A stretch of 64,000 nucleotides of DNA, from NCBI GenBank assembly GCA_036250195.1, contig JAVHZZ010000006.1, positions 189,471,850 through 189,535,849 on the forward strand, given 5' to 3'. The translations under genes were made by a program, and so were the position numbers. The notes beneath the pieces were generated by a model, which was not told the DNA's origin, did not search any database, and saw nothing but the letters and a program-made list of their open reading frames with translations. The stretch comes from Mixophyes australis (Eukaryota > Chordata > Amphibia > Anura > Limnodynastidae). Positions 22,761-34,499 of this stretch are shown here, in pieces (positions within the stretch are counted from its first letter, which is position 1; every line of letters starts with the position of its first letter).

Positions 22761-23055
22761 GGGTAGCATGGTGGCTGAGTCACTTGCACTTATGCCTCAC
22801 AGCACTGGGGTCATGAGTTCGATTTCTTCCCATGCTCGCGTGGGTTTCCTCCGGGTGCTCTGGTTTCCTCCTACATTTCAATAACATACTAGGTTAATTG
22901 GCTGCTATCAAATTGACCCTAGTCTCTCTCTGTATATCTGTGTGTGTTAGGGAATTTAGACTGTAAGCCCCAATGGGGCAGGGACTGATGTGAATGAGTT
23001 CTCTGTACAGCGCTGCAGAATTAGTAGTGCTATATAAATAGCTGATGATGATGAT
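22761..23055 (+). mobile_element. V-SINE, plus orientation
   Basis: The head is GGGTAGCATGGTGGCTGAGT with CAGCACTGGGGTCATGAG and GTTCGATTTC. The central domain is GTGGGTTTCCTCCGGGTGCT. The tail is CTGTACAGCGCTGCAGAATT, then GTGCTATATAAATAGCTGAT and (GAT)n. It is slightly shorter in the middle than the 18062 copy. Confidence 0.87.
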
Positions 23056-24159
23056 TACATTTCCTCCACTACAACAGATACAATGCGTTTCCCAGACCTC
23101 TATGTCTGCTGTTACTAGTAAGCCTTACCTGAAGAAGCAGACAGAGGTCTTGAAAACGCTTTGAAGTAATGTCATTTGTCTTATTTTTTTACATGTTTAT
23201 TTTATTTTCAAAATACTATGATTAGGAATCTGTTGTATTTCTAACTTTTAGAAATATTTGAAACATTTGGATTTTAGACAATAAAATGAATTTGTGTGTC
23301 AAATTAAGTTTGATACGTACTTTTCTCTGAGAATATTTTTCCTGTACACAAGTGGAATCATACATACCGACAGACAACGGTATAATAAATGTCCAAAGCC
23401 TATTTATTCTTTGGCACTATTATATTCATTTTGATTCTATACGAGAGCTATAAGGATTAAGTTCTCTCTTCCTGGCTGCTATCCTTGACCCTATACATCT
23501 TCTCGTTAGGCGCTGGTTACTTTTCTGTTCTATGCCAAGCAGTTAGGTAATGTTGGAGGTTGTAGCCTATGTCCACCAAAAGTGTATTGCATATAACGTT
23601 CCATTATAAGGCTAATTTATTCCGAAAAAAGAGCCAGAAAAATAAGAAGGAATATAAGAAACATTTTTCACAACAGACCAAACCAGTGGCATAGCTGTAG
23701 AAAGTGGAGGAGTGATTGATGTCATGTCAGCAGATGCTACAAATGTAGAAACATTACAAACACAAAAAGTGACAGGACTCAAAGACGATCAGCTCTTGTA
23801 ACCGTGTCTGTGTTACACTGTGGCCGCTTATAAATGTGTATCACTGCTTGTTTCTCTGTGGAATGTATCATTGTCAACGCACCAGCAAGGTTATGTAGAT
23901 GTAAACAGGGAGGATGTATTATACACAGCTAGACTGAAATTGGAATGAAATCAATGGACAAGATAAATTGGGAGGAGATAGGCTAACACATAGCCAATAT
24001 GACCTTCTAAACATTTATAACAGCTACTGCTCTCTATTGTGTTATTTTCTGTAGAAGGTGATGAAGAGACTGAATATTGCCCCGTCACACATTCACAAAT
24101 CTGTCTCAAGTGTATTCAGTTCAGCTAAGCCACTGAAACATGTATGTGTGTATAACACA
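23056..24159. other. Intergenic sequence, no gene seen
   Basis: A small inverted repeat, AGACCTCTATGTCTGCT / AGCAGACAGAGGTCT, lies at about 23096-23137. Otherwise there is nothing that I can name. Confidence 0.5.
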
Positions 24160-24940
<781 letters not shown>

Positions 24941-24948
24941 ATCTAGCA

Positions 24949-27407
24949 CAGTGGTTCTTAACCTTGTTGGATGTACTGAACCCCGCAAGTTTCATACATG
25001 CATCATGTGAACCCTTCATTGTTGGAAAAATAAAATGTTGGGGTTTTTTTCAAATTGAAAACATAAAGATATATATTTTATTAGTGCACAAAATGAACCA
25101 TGCATCAGTTGTACATAAAATCACTGTGTTCAAAGAACAAAACCAAAATGAATGTCACACAAAAACATAACTCAATATTTACTGCAAATCAATGTGACTT
25201 TTGCTGTTGCCTTTTAGAGACAAGTTCAGAAATGCGCGACTTCACCTTGGCAAGTGTCCCTCTCATATCATTTTCGCAACAAAGTCTGTTCCTTTTCTTA
25301 GTTTTTATGTCTACCATCCTCAAAAAGGATTGCTCGCAAAGATATGTCGTAATAAACGGCATGAGGGCTTTCTTAGCAATAAGATTTGGTGACACCAAAT
25401 CGTTGAGAGCGTTGTTGTTCTGAAGAGTTGCTGTTGAACCTGGCTCTGCTGAAGTTCAATGATTTCGCCGAGGTTCTCATCATTGACATCTGCTGTCGCA
25501 ATACTAAACGTGAACGGCGTTTCACCCATGCTGGATATGACTCTCTGGTGGGGAAGTATCCGTCGAGAGACTTTGTGAGCTCATCTAAGTGCATGGCAAT
25601 TGCTTGCTTCATTTCCCCGGGTACAGAAATATCTCCGATTCCAAACTCATCTTCGATCTTACTTACACAGTCGTCCAGCAGGGGAAAGTTTGCGAAGTTA
25701 TCATTCTCTGTTCATTATTTCCATAAAGGTAACTGTTTTTGAAAAGCCTTCGGGTTTTCTTCTGCTTCGATGATGTTGACTCCACCCCGACCCCCCCCCC
25801 CCCTGCCCGCATCTGTTGATTGATTGCATCGAAGATATCGGCCATGTACGCCAAAATGAGAATGAACTCAGAATTTTCTAAGCAATCTGCATGACAATGT
25901 TGGTGCTCTCGCAAAAACAGGGCTAATTCCACACGGATGGCACATAACACAATTCAGCACCTTTCCCAGGGATAACCACCGAATGTTAGAATGGTACAGA
26001 AGTACCTTGAATTCAGAGCCCATTTCATTACACAGCTCTTTGACGATGCGGTGCTTCAGAGCACTATTTCACACATGGTTAACACATTCCACTACAATTT
26101 TTAATACTTCAGCCAGTTTTGGAGGCAAGGTTTTTGTTGCCAACGCATGTCTGTGCAGAACACAGTGCGCAACAATGATGGGTGGGGCAGCGACTTTCAC
26201 CAGCGCACCAAAATCAGAGTTTAGTCCCAGCATGGCTGGCGTTCCGTCCAAACAAATGGCAGAAACCATATCCCACGAAAGATCGTTGTCTCTGAAGAAC
26301 TCATCCACAAGTTTCTTCACGTCGGCTGCCCTAGTTGTTGTTGTAAGAGGCTTACAAAATAAAAAAAAATCCTTTATCATGTCGTCTTTCACATAGTGCA
26401 CAAATACAACAAGCTGGCTTAGATTGGAAACATCGGTGGTCTCGTCGAGTTGGAGGCTGAATTTTGCTGGGCTTGAAATAAGATCTGCAACTACTTGAGC
26501 CAATATGTCATTGCTCATGTCATCTATTCTGCTGCTGATGGTGTCATTTGAAAGAGGAATTTGGGACAACTTATTTTCAGCAGCTTTTCCCAGCATGATA
26601 TTCACCATCTTCAACGCAGCTGGTTTTACGAGTTTTTCACCAATGGTGTGTGGTTTTCCCTGCTTTGCGATCAGGTACGCAACTTCGTATGATGCTGTTA
26701 AGATCGGTTTGTCGATGGGTACAAAGCAGAAAACAGGCAGAGTGGCCCTTTCATCGAATCTGGCTCTCTTCACCTTAAATTCAGCAAGCGTTGTGTTCTT
26801 GTATTTCCCATGTCCATGCAGCTTTAGGAAATGTTCCCTTAGTTCTTCCGGTGCTAGACTAGAATTGCTCAACTTGGCATTGCAAATTATGCATTGAGGA
26901 CGCTGACTTCCATCACATTCTGTTATACACGTGAATCCATATTATACGTATTCGTCCGACCACTTTCTTATTTTGCTCGACATAGTACGAAGGAATTGGA
27001 ATATTAAAAAGGAAATCACAAATGACGTACAATCACGACAGTCACAAGTCGACTACTGAGCACACCAAGTTCCCTGCAGCACAGATATCAAGGCCAAGCG
27101 AGCAGCCAATGATGGCCATGCTGAGCGTGACATCACGAATCATACGAGTGGAGTGAACGGCAGGGCTACCAGGTCGTGCCATGTATGGCATTTTTTGCCA
27201 TAAATGACGCAACAAATTTTAGAATTTGCCATAAATATTCGTCAATAGCCTTCAGTTTCTTATGGTGAAACATTGAAAATGCCATAAAAGTATTGTGTGA
27301 ATGCCAAAAGTATATTAATGCACCTGGCAACCCTGGCGAACGGAATGGAAACAAACCTCCGCCGAACCCCTGAGACTAACTCACTGAACGCTGCTTAAGA
27401 ACCACTA
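24949..27407 (-). mobile_element. Full-length hAT DNA transposon, decayed, 2459 bp
   Basis: The left end is CAGTGGTTCTTAACC. The right end, reverse-complemented, is TAGTGGTTCTTAAG. These match the terminal pattern of hAT-Charlie elements. A perfect 8-bp duplication, ATCTAGCA, flanks it at 24941-24948 and 27408-27415. The transposase remnant occupies most of the inside on the minus strand (separate entry). The 424 bp between the gene start and the right end is AT-rich and non-coding. Confidence 0.93.
25189..26983 (-). pseudogene. hAT transposase of the ZBED5-like group, broken
   Basis: The likely start is MSSKIRKWSDEYV at 26983. A TAA stop follows within 14 codons and is then read through by the longest piece, 26069-26872 (267 codons). 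That piece has a BED-like finger (CIICNAKLSN... HFLKLHGH), then ASYEVAYLIAKQGKPHTIGE, LQLDETTDVSNLSQLVVFVH (the first acidic catalytic region), CLDGTPAMLG and HCVLHRHALA, all typical of hAT transposases. Another stop (TGA at the CVNHV boundary) and several frameshifts follow; one sits beside a run of 15 C at about 25788-25802. Later pieces show LAYMADIFDAIN and the C-terminal dimerisation part (LVSPNLIAKKALMPFITTY). The total length of about 600 codons is normal for the family. At least two stops and two or three frame changes make it inactive. Confidence 0.9.
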
Positions 27408-27415
27408 ATCTAGCA

Positions 27416-27859
27416 TAACGTCCAGGCAACCCATGTTATTTTACTGGTTTGACCAAGTTTTGGAATTATAATTGTCACATAGTATACCTCCAATTATTAT
27501 TTCACCCACAACTCCTACATCTGTGGTGCTCCCACAGCTTTGCTTTCCCTGGGTCTAGATATATCAGCACACACTGGATGAGGCTTTAAACTTATTGACT
27601 AACATAGTGGAAATAGCCCAAAAGAGCTGTATCTTGTAGTAACAAATCAGATTACCTAAATTACCCTCCCGGACAACGCAGTGTGCATGGTCCTGAAAAG
27701 ACGGCACTATCAGTACTAACATTACTGTCTTTAACTGCTAAATTGCAGGTATACCAAGTGGACTACACACACCCTGGACAAAAACAAGCTGAAGTCTTTT
27801 CAATCCACCCAGCATTCCTCATTGTTAGAGTAGAGTGGATCAACTGTGATAGATGAATA
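27416..27859. other. Intergenic sequence, no gene seen
   Basis: No domain or defined repeat. Confidence 0.5.
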
Positions 27860-28320
27860 AATCACTACTTTTAGGAGTGCATACATACCAGGGCAACTGT
27901 AATGTAGGGATTTGAAAAGAGGTGCGCGGACTGCAGCACGGAAAGTGGGGTAAGGCCAGGTAATAGAAAGTTGCAGTGGTCAAGGCAGAAGATAGTGAGT
28001 GTATGGATAATGGTTTTGGTAATATCCAGAATGAGAAAGGTGTATTCTGGGCATAGGGAACTGGAGAGAGTGTGTTATATTCAACTGTGAGGGAGACTAA
28101 AGTGGGGGTGGGGGGGGTAGTAACAGCAGGAGACATGATGACGATTGGACATCTTGTGACATCCAAGTGGAGATGGCGTAGAGGCAGTTGGACACACATG
28201 ATAAAAGAGAAGGTGAGGTCAGGGGTGGAAAGGTACATTTGGGTGTGGTCTGCATATAAGTGGTAGTTGAGGCTGAAGGACTGTATCTGTAAAGCATCTA
28301 GCTTTACTCTATAAAGCGGG
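27860..28320 (-). mobile_element. Very decayed L2 LINE fragment
   Basis: Minus-strand frames give MYLSTPDLTFSFIMCV, HLHLDVTRCPIVIM and similar pieces. They line up with the IYLSSPDI... SSWMSSR... [12 protein letters not shown] part of the other L2 copies here, but with many changes. ILPKPLSIHSLSSALTTAT corresponds to the [17 protein letters not shown] part. Confidence 0.6.
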
Positions 28321-29845
28321 GAAGGAAGAGGGCAGAAGAAGCATTAGCCCTTCTGCTCCATGGGAGGTTTTTGCCCTCCCTGAGCTCGTCTTAGGACACT
28401 TGCTTTATGGTTTGACAGCTGTTCCACCCCAGTCAAACTCCCTACCTGGAGGATGGGGGTTGCGTGGCTGATGCTGCGTGGGCACAAGCGACTAGACCCC
28501 AATAAGGGGAAAGAGAGCCCCAACTGATTAATAGCCCCATGGAGAGGGGTAGAGTTGCAGAGGGGGATTCCCACCTTCAGTGAAGGGATGAGAGTGATTG
28601 GCTGGAAGCCACGTGATGTGACATAAGACCCTGTGTGGAGCCCACTTCTAAAGGCCCTTATATTGTGAGGGGGGGTCACTGCAGAGGCATTGTATAACAT
28701 GGCCAGTAACAGCAGTGGGGCTGGAGTAAGAGGGTCCCTGTGAGGGATGGGGTGCACCGTGACAAGGAGAATCCCTGGATAGTGGGATGTCAGATAATCC
28801 TGGTTGGAGCGTCAGGATGAACCTCCAAAGTGTGCACACTGTGTGCTGACACCTGTCAGAGTGAGCCCAACACTACTAGAAATTGTGGAACTACTGCACC
28901 CAGCACCACCGGGTTCGCAGCTGTGTCATTTTTGTATGCTGGACTTAAACAAGTGCAGGTGAAATAAAGGAGTAATAGAGCATAACATCTGCTGAAGTTT
29001 ATGTGCATTTGCAGAAGTTGTGCTTGTAACCACTATTATCTCTGCTGGAGGAGTTTGGCGTCTTTTGTCCTTTGCAACCAATATGTGCAGGAGGAGAAGG
29101 CGTTGTTAATAAAAACTGTTTATTTCTGTCATGGTCTGGCCTCCAGAAGTTATTTGACTTTGCAATGTTCACCATTAGTGACCACTCCATGTTTATTGTG
29201 TTTAAACATCGGAGTATTCCGGGGACACTTTGACGGCAGATGCAACACCCACACCATAGCCGGGACAGAAGGGAAGAGCAACAGCGAACGGGTACCACGG
29301 AACAAGATACCCCAAGTAGGTTAACTAAGAGAAGAGCTATATGGAGAGAAAAGCAGAGGGCTGAAAACAGAGCTTTGAGGGACCCCAGCAGAAAGAGGGA
29401 GTGTAGGATGTGCAGGAAGTAGGGATGCTGAAGAAGTGTCATTATTATATTAAATTAGTAAGGGGAGGAAGGGGTGTGTTTTGTTTATGCTTCAGTTTTT
29501 TAAGCTTAAAACTTTTAATCACATTTGTTTACAGGGCACAAGAAGATTAACATTTCTGTTTGTGTCACCACATACAGTGGAGGCAGCCATTTTATGGGCT
29601 GATCCAATATTCATGCAGCCTATCAACTCGCTAAGAATGAGTGACATCACTGGGGCACAGGTGCACATTAATAATAACTCAGGACCAGGAGTAAAACTCC
29701 AGCCTCTCTGTGTTCTGAAAAATCTCCCTGAGGGCTCAAACAGGAAGATAATGTCTCCTTATCTGACCAGTTCTCATTTTTGTCAGTTTAAAAATCAACC
29801 AAGTTAATACTACTGTATTAGATACTAGACCCCTCTAGGGAAGTA
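28321..29845. other. Intergenic sequence, no gene seen
   Basis: Several open frames of 100-147 codons exist on the minus strand, but none shows a domain, good splice context or repeat homology. Confidence 0.5.
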
Positions 29846-30161
29846 TCTACTATATAAATGCCTAGTGGCGTGTGTGTGAAAAAAAAAAACCAAGCTGCAG
29901 CGCCACCTGCTGGGCAGAGTTATACACTGACCTATATATTTCTTGAAGGAGAAGTGACAGTGAGGAGTTTTTAACACCTTAAGTAGCTTGATGAAGGATG
30001 TGGCGATGAAGATGAAGGATGAGGTGATGGAGAAAAATGATGAGGTGGTGACATGTGGACAAAACCACGTTAAAAAAGGCAGCTTGCGTCGGGAAATAAC
30101 GCTCTACCCCTGAGGAGGCCTGGGCTAGGCCCAAATGCATGACAAGAACCTTTTTAACACC

Positions 30162-30166
30162 TTAAG
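30162..30166. repeat. Target-site duplication TTAAG, left copy
   Basis: TTAAG occurs directly before the 5' LTR and again directly after the 3' LTR (34726-34730). Five bases is the usual size for Ty3/gypsy integrases. Confidence 0.92.
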
Positions 30167-30392
30167 TGTGATGTTATTGCATTAGATATGCTTAATGTTT
30201 GTAGACACTCCCTTATATGTTTAAGCTTGAATCTTTAGTGATGGTCCCTAAGACCATGGGGAATGCTGGGAAGTGGGTGTGGCCAGTGTGCAATGTACCC
30301 AGAGTCTGCAAATGGCTGAATAAAGAGCTCAGCAGTGCCCACCCATGCTTCAGTGTCCTGATGAACTGATTTACAAGTATATTAACAAAACA
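30167..30392 (+). repeat. 5' LTR of the gypsy element
   Basis: Begins TGTGATGTTATTGC and ends TTAACAAAACA. It contains a TTATATG promoter-like box near 30211 and a polyadenylation signal AATAAA at 30319-30324, so it should supply both promoter and termination functions. Confidence 0.95.
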
Positions 30393-30404
30393 TGGTGTCA
30401 GAAG
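30393..30404 (+). promoter_or_regulatory. Primer-binding site
   Basis: TGGTGTCAGAAG directly follows the LTR. The leading TGG pairs with the CCA end of a tRNA. Which tRNA is used was not determined. Confidence 0.75.
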
Positions 30405-30526
30405 AAGTTTTAACTGGACTGCTAGAGCTCAGAGTGTGAAAGGATCCTGCAGAAGTCTGTAAAGCTGTGACACGCAGTGTCTGAATATCTGTCTTGTGCT
30501 CTGGTCACATCAAACAGTGAGTAACT

Positions 30527-33500
30527 ATGGATAGGCTGTCTCCTCCAGCAGGCATGCTCATGTCTGGCAACTTGTCTGAAAACTGGAAAAGATTTAAACA
30601 AAGGTTTAATATATATCTTGCTGCATGTGGAGCTGATGCAATGGAGGATAAAACAAAGTCATCTATCTTCCTCCATGTGATAGGAGAGGATGTGCTGGAC
30701 ATTTATAACAGTTTTCAGTTTGCTGAAGGGCAGAATATGGTGCTATCTTCTATAATGCAAAAGTTTGAAGATTACTTTGTGCCAAGGAAAAATGTGACAT
30801 ATGAAAGATATAAGTTTTTCACCTATGATCAGAAGTCTGGAGAAGGATTTGATCAGTATGTTACAGAACTGCAATCACTCAGCAAAACCTGTGAGTTTGG
30901 TGATTTAAAGGACTCACTGATTAGAGATCGTATTGTCTGTGGAATACCTGATAATGGACTCAGAGAAAGATTGCTGAGAGAGCAAGACCTAGAACTTGAC
31001 AAGGCAATGACTATGTGCAGATCTACAGAAATGACCAGACTGCAAGCCAAACAGTTACACAAGGAATCTGATACTACTGTACATGTGGTGAAGAAAACAG
31101 AGCCAAGCAAACCACCATTCTCTAAAATGAAGCAGTCTAAAATGCAATCTAATAGGAAAATCTGCAGTAGATGTGGAAATACTCACAATCCTAAAATGTG
31201 CCCTGCTTATGGTAAAACCTGCATGAAATGTGGTGGACTTAATCACTTTGCCAAATGCTGTAGAACCAATAGTGAAACAAACAAAGTGCATGCCGTTGAA
31301 CAAGCTACGTCTGAAGATTTTTTTGTGAATTGTATTGAACTTTGCAGTACAGACAAGAAAGAATGGATTGTTCCTTTAACAGTGAACGAGATTGTCATTC
31401 CCTTTAAGCTTGATACTGGTGCGCAGGTGAATTTGATATCGTTTCAAGACTATAAGACTTTTAGAGTAAAACCTAAAATTCATCCAGCCAATGTGAAAGT
31501 TACAGGCTACACTGGGGAGGAAATTCCTGTGAAAGGTACATGCCTAGTGACCCTGAGCTACAAAGGACAAAAGTTCAAAACATCGCTACTGATTGTGGAT
31601 AAAGATGTACAACCGATTCTAGGATTAAGTTCATGTGAGAAGCTTAACTTGATAAAGAAAGTTTTCATGGTGACATCACAAGTAGAAGATGAATGCAAAT
31701 CAGTGTTTACAGAATACAGAGACATGTTTGAAGGTTTAGGTTGTCTGCCTGGCGAGCATAAGATAAATCTAGACACGCAAGTTCCTCCAGTGATACACCC
31801 CTGTAGAAAAGTGCCATTTGCGCTGAGAGAAAAACTAAAACAGGAGTTAAACCGCATGGAAGCTTTGGGTGTGATACAGAAAGTTGATGAGCCTACTGAA
31901 TGGGTGAGCTCCTTAGTAATTGTTGAAAAGAAAAATGGACAACTCAGAATATGTCTGGATCCAAGAGATTTAAATAAGGCTATTAAAAGAGAACATTTCA
32001 AACTACCAACCAGAGATGAAATCATGTCACAGTTTGCGGGAGCAAAATGGTTCAGTAAATTGGATGCATCTTCAGGATTCTGGCAAATGAAGCTAGATGA
32101 AGCCAGCTCAATGCTGTGTACATTTAATACCCCAGAAGGTCGATACAGATTCCTTCGACTACCATATGGGATATTGTCTGCTCCAGAAGTATATCACAAA
32201 AGGATACACATGATTTTTGAACACATTCCAGGTGTTGAAACAATGATGGATGACATTATTGTCTGGGGATCTACAAAAGAAGAATATGATTCTAGACTGA
32301 GACAAGTAATGGAACTTATCAAGAAGGTGAATCTAAAGCTGAACAAGGACAAATGTGAATTTGGTGTGAAAACACTTACCTTTATGGGTGACGTGGTCTC
32401 GGAGGAAGGTGTGAAGCCTGACCCGAGGAAAATATCAGCCATAATAAACATGGAACGTCCTAACAACAAAGACGACGTGAGAAGATTCCTAGGAATGATT
32501 ACTTACTTAGGAAAGTTTATTTCTCAACTCTCCGAACAAACAGCACCTCTAAGATGGTTGTTGGACAAAAATAATGAGTGGATGTGGTCACATGAACAAG
32601 AAGAAAGTTGGCAAAACTTGAAATGGACCATCACAGAGCAACCGGTACTAAGATTCTTTGATCCTACAAAAAGTATAAGAATTTCAGCAGATGCCTCGCA
32701 ATTTGGCCTAGGCTCAGTGTTGTTACAAGAACATGAGGATACATGGCAACCGGTAATCTATGCATCAAGAGCATTGACAAGTGCTGAAACAAGATATGCT
32801 CAGATAGAAAAAGAACTTCTAGCAATCACATATGCATGTGAGCGATTTCATCAATTTGTGTATGGTCAAGCGTTTACAGTGGAAACTGACCACAAGCCAT
32901 TGGTAGCTATCATGGCTAAATCGTTACATGACTGTCCCATGAGAATTCAAAGAATGCTTATAAGACTACAGAAATATGATGTCCAATTGCTGTACTGTCC
33001 TGGTAAATACATGTACATTGCTGACACACTTTCCCGTGCTGTGAACAAAAGTGAAGGTTCTGAAAGTCTGATGGATAAAGAGATAGACGCATATGTTAAT
33101 TTGATTGTAGCTTCTCTACCTGTGTCTCTTGCAAGACAAGAACAGATAAGAAAAGAAACAGAGACAGACATCACAATGAAAGTGTTACAAGACATCATTC
33201 TGAAAGGATGGCCAGCAGAAAAAAATGCGTGCCCACTGTCTATTCATGATTATTGGATGTACCGCACTGACCTTACGGTTGTCAATGGTATTATTTACAA
33301 AGGCAATAGAATTATTATACCTGCACGACTAAGAAAAATTATGCTGTGCAAGATACATGAAGGCCACTTAGGAGAAGAGAAATGTAAACGGAGGGCGCGT
33401 GAAGTGATGTATTGGCCAAGAATGAACCAGGACATAGCACAGACAACAGCTACATGTGAACTGTGTCTTACGTACAGACCAAAGCAACAAGTCGAGCCGC

Positions 33501-34426
33501 TGAGTCCTCATGCAGTGCCAGAGAGACCATACCAGAAGGTAGGCGCAGATTTGTTTGATTGTATTGGAAAAACACACATTGTCGTGACTGATTATTATTC
33601 TAATTACCCTGAGGTGCAGACTCTACCTACAACTACTAGTAAAGCCGTAATCAGTTGCATGAAGTCAATCTTTGCAAGGCATGGTGTTCCTATGGAAGTG
33701 TTCACTGACAATGGACCTCAGTTTTCCAGCGCTGAATTTAGACAGTTTGCTGAAGAGTGGGAATTTGTCCATGCAACATCGAGTCCCCACTATCCACAGT
33801 CAAATGGGTTGGTGGAAAGTTCAGTAAAAACTGTAAAGAGTCTAATGAAAAAAGCACAAGACGGCAAAGAAGATTTCTACAAAAGTCTTTTAATCTACCG
33901 CAGTACACCTTTACAGAATGGACTCTCTCCTGCACAAATGCTGATGGGAAGGAGGATTAGAGCAAATCTTACGATAAGTGACGAACTGCTTAATACGCAT
34001 AACTCAGCATCGGTGAGACTGAGTAAGGTACGTCAACAGGAGAAACAGAAACTGTACCATGATAGGCGAGCAAAAAGCTTATCTGATCTAAGATCAGGTG
34101 ACCAAGTCCGTCTCCGAGATCATGAGAAAGGCATTTGGATGCAGAAAGGTATTGTGCAAGCACAAGTAGCACCAAGATCTTATATTGTACGTACAGATCG
34201 TGGAACAGAAGTAAGAAGAAATCGGGTCGATTTAAGATCTCAACCCAACCATAGTGATGGCAACACGACTGAAGAATACCCTTCATCTGACATGTATGAT
34301 GGACTTGATAATGGTGAACAAACCATGATGGAAGAAAGGTCCAACATGGTTGACGATACACAGACTTTGTGTGAAAGACCCATAAGAGAAATACGCAGAC
34401 CTGAGAGACTCATTGAAACGTGTTAG
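30527..34426 (+). CDS. Gag-Pol polyprotein of a Ty3/gypsy retrotransposon, 1299 aa, intact
   Basis: This one frame makes all proteins needed for copy-and-paste transposition. Gag is at about residues 1-260 and ends in two CCHC zinc knuckles (CSRCGNTHNPKMC and CMKCGGLNHFAKC, from about 212). The aspartic protease has LDTGAQ at about 294. Reverse transcriptase runs from about 440 to 700, with FSKLDASSGFWQMKLD, RFLRLPYGILSAP and the catalytic MMDDIIVWG at about 572. RNase H starts at SADASQFGLGSVLL (about 720), with TETDHKPL. Integrase has the HHCC finger (HEGHLG... CELCLTYRP, from about 944) and the D,D,E residues in GADLFDC, FTDNGPQFSS and NGLVESSVK. A C-terminal binding part follows. No stop or frameshift interrupts it. 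Gag and Pol are fused without a recoding site, so the Gag:Pol ratio must be set in some other way. The start ATG is 134 bases after the 5' LTR. Confidence 0.96.
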   Translation: MDRLSPPAGMLMSGNLSENWKRFKQRFNIYLAACGADAMEDKTKSSIFLHVIGEDVLDIYNSFQFAEGQNMVLSSIMQKFEDYFVPRKNVTYERYKFFTYDQKSGEGFDQYVTELQSLSKTCEFGDLKDSLIRDRIVCGIPDNGLRERLLREQDLELDKAMTMCRSTEMTRLQAKQLHKESDTTVHVVKKTEPSKPPFSKMKQSKMQSNRKICSRCGNTHNPKMCPAYGKTCMKCGGLNHFAKCCRTNSETNKVHAVEQATSEDFFVNCIELCSTDKKEWIVPLTVNEIVIPFKLDTGAQVNLISFQDYKTFRVKPKIHPANVKVTGYTGEEIPVKGTCLVTLSYKGQKFKTSLLIVDKDVQPILGLSSCEKLNLIKKVFMVTSQVEDECKSVFTEYRDMFEGLGCLPGEHKINLDTQVPPVIHPCRKVPFALREKLKQELNRMEALGVIQKVDEPTEWVSSLVIVEKKNGQLRICLDPRDLNKAIKREHFKLPTRDEIMSQFAGAKWFSKLDASSGFWQMKLDEASSMLCTFNTPEGRYRFLRLPYGILSAPEVYHKRIHMIFEHIPGVETMMDDIIVWGSTKEEYDSRLRQVMELIKKVNLKLNKDKCEFGVKTLTFMGDVVSEEGVKPDPRKISAIINMERPNNKDDVRRFLGMITYLGKFISQLSEQTAPLRWLLDKNNEWMWSHEQEESWQNLKWTITEQPVLRFFDPTKSIRISADASQFGLGSVLLQEHEDTWQPVIYASRALTSAETRYAQIEKELLAITYACERFHQFVYGQAFTVETDHKPLVAIMAKSLHDCPMRIQRMLIRLQKYDVQLLYCPGKYMYIADTLSRAVNKSEGSESLMDKEIDAYVNLIVASLPVSLARQEQIRKETETDITMKVLQDIILKGWPAEKNACPLSIHDYWMYRTDLTVVNGIIYKGNRIIIPARLRKIMLCKIHEGHLGEEKCKRRAREVMYWPRMNQDIAQTTATCELCLTYRPKQQVEPLSPHAVPERPYQKVGADLFDCIGKTHIVVTDYYSNYPEVQTLPTTTSKAVISCMKSIFARHGVPMEVFTDNGPQFSSAEFRQFAEEWEFVHATSSPHYPQSNGLVESSVKTVKSLMKKAQDGKEDFYKSLLIYRSTPLQNGLSPAQMLMGRRIRANLTISDELLNTHNSASVRLSKVRQQEKQKLYHDRRAKSLSDLRSGDQVRLRDHEKGIWMQKGIVQAQVAPRSYIVRTDRGTEVRRNRVDLRSQPNHSDGNTTEEYPSSDMYDGLDNGEQTMMEERSNMVDDTQTLCERPIREIRRPERLIETC

Positions 34427-34486
34427 ATGATGTTCTTAATGTTATATTGTTAAATTGTTATACTGAAGGATACAGGGCTTATCTTT

Positions 34487-34499
34487 AAAGAAAAGAAGA
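34487..34499 (+). promoter_or_regulatory. Polypurine tract
   Basis: AAAGAAAAGAAGA lies immediately before the 3' LTR. It is the expected primer for plus-strand synthesis. Confidence 0.85.

Noticed and set aside
25983..26897. Plus-strand frames of 137 and 130 codons
   Set aside because: Shadows of the minus-strand hAT transposase remnant.
28344..29442. Minus-strand frames of 137 and 147 codons
   Set aside because: No domain, no splice context and no similarity to anything I recognise; these lengths are expected by chance in this composition.
31558..32025. Minus-strand frame of 155 codons inside the gypsy element
   Set aside because: Shadow of the intact Gag-Pol frame on the opposite strand.
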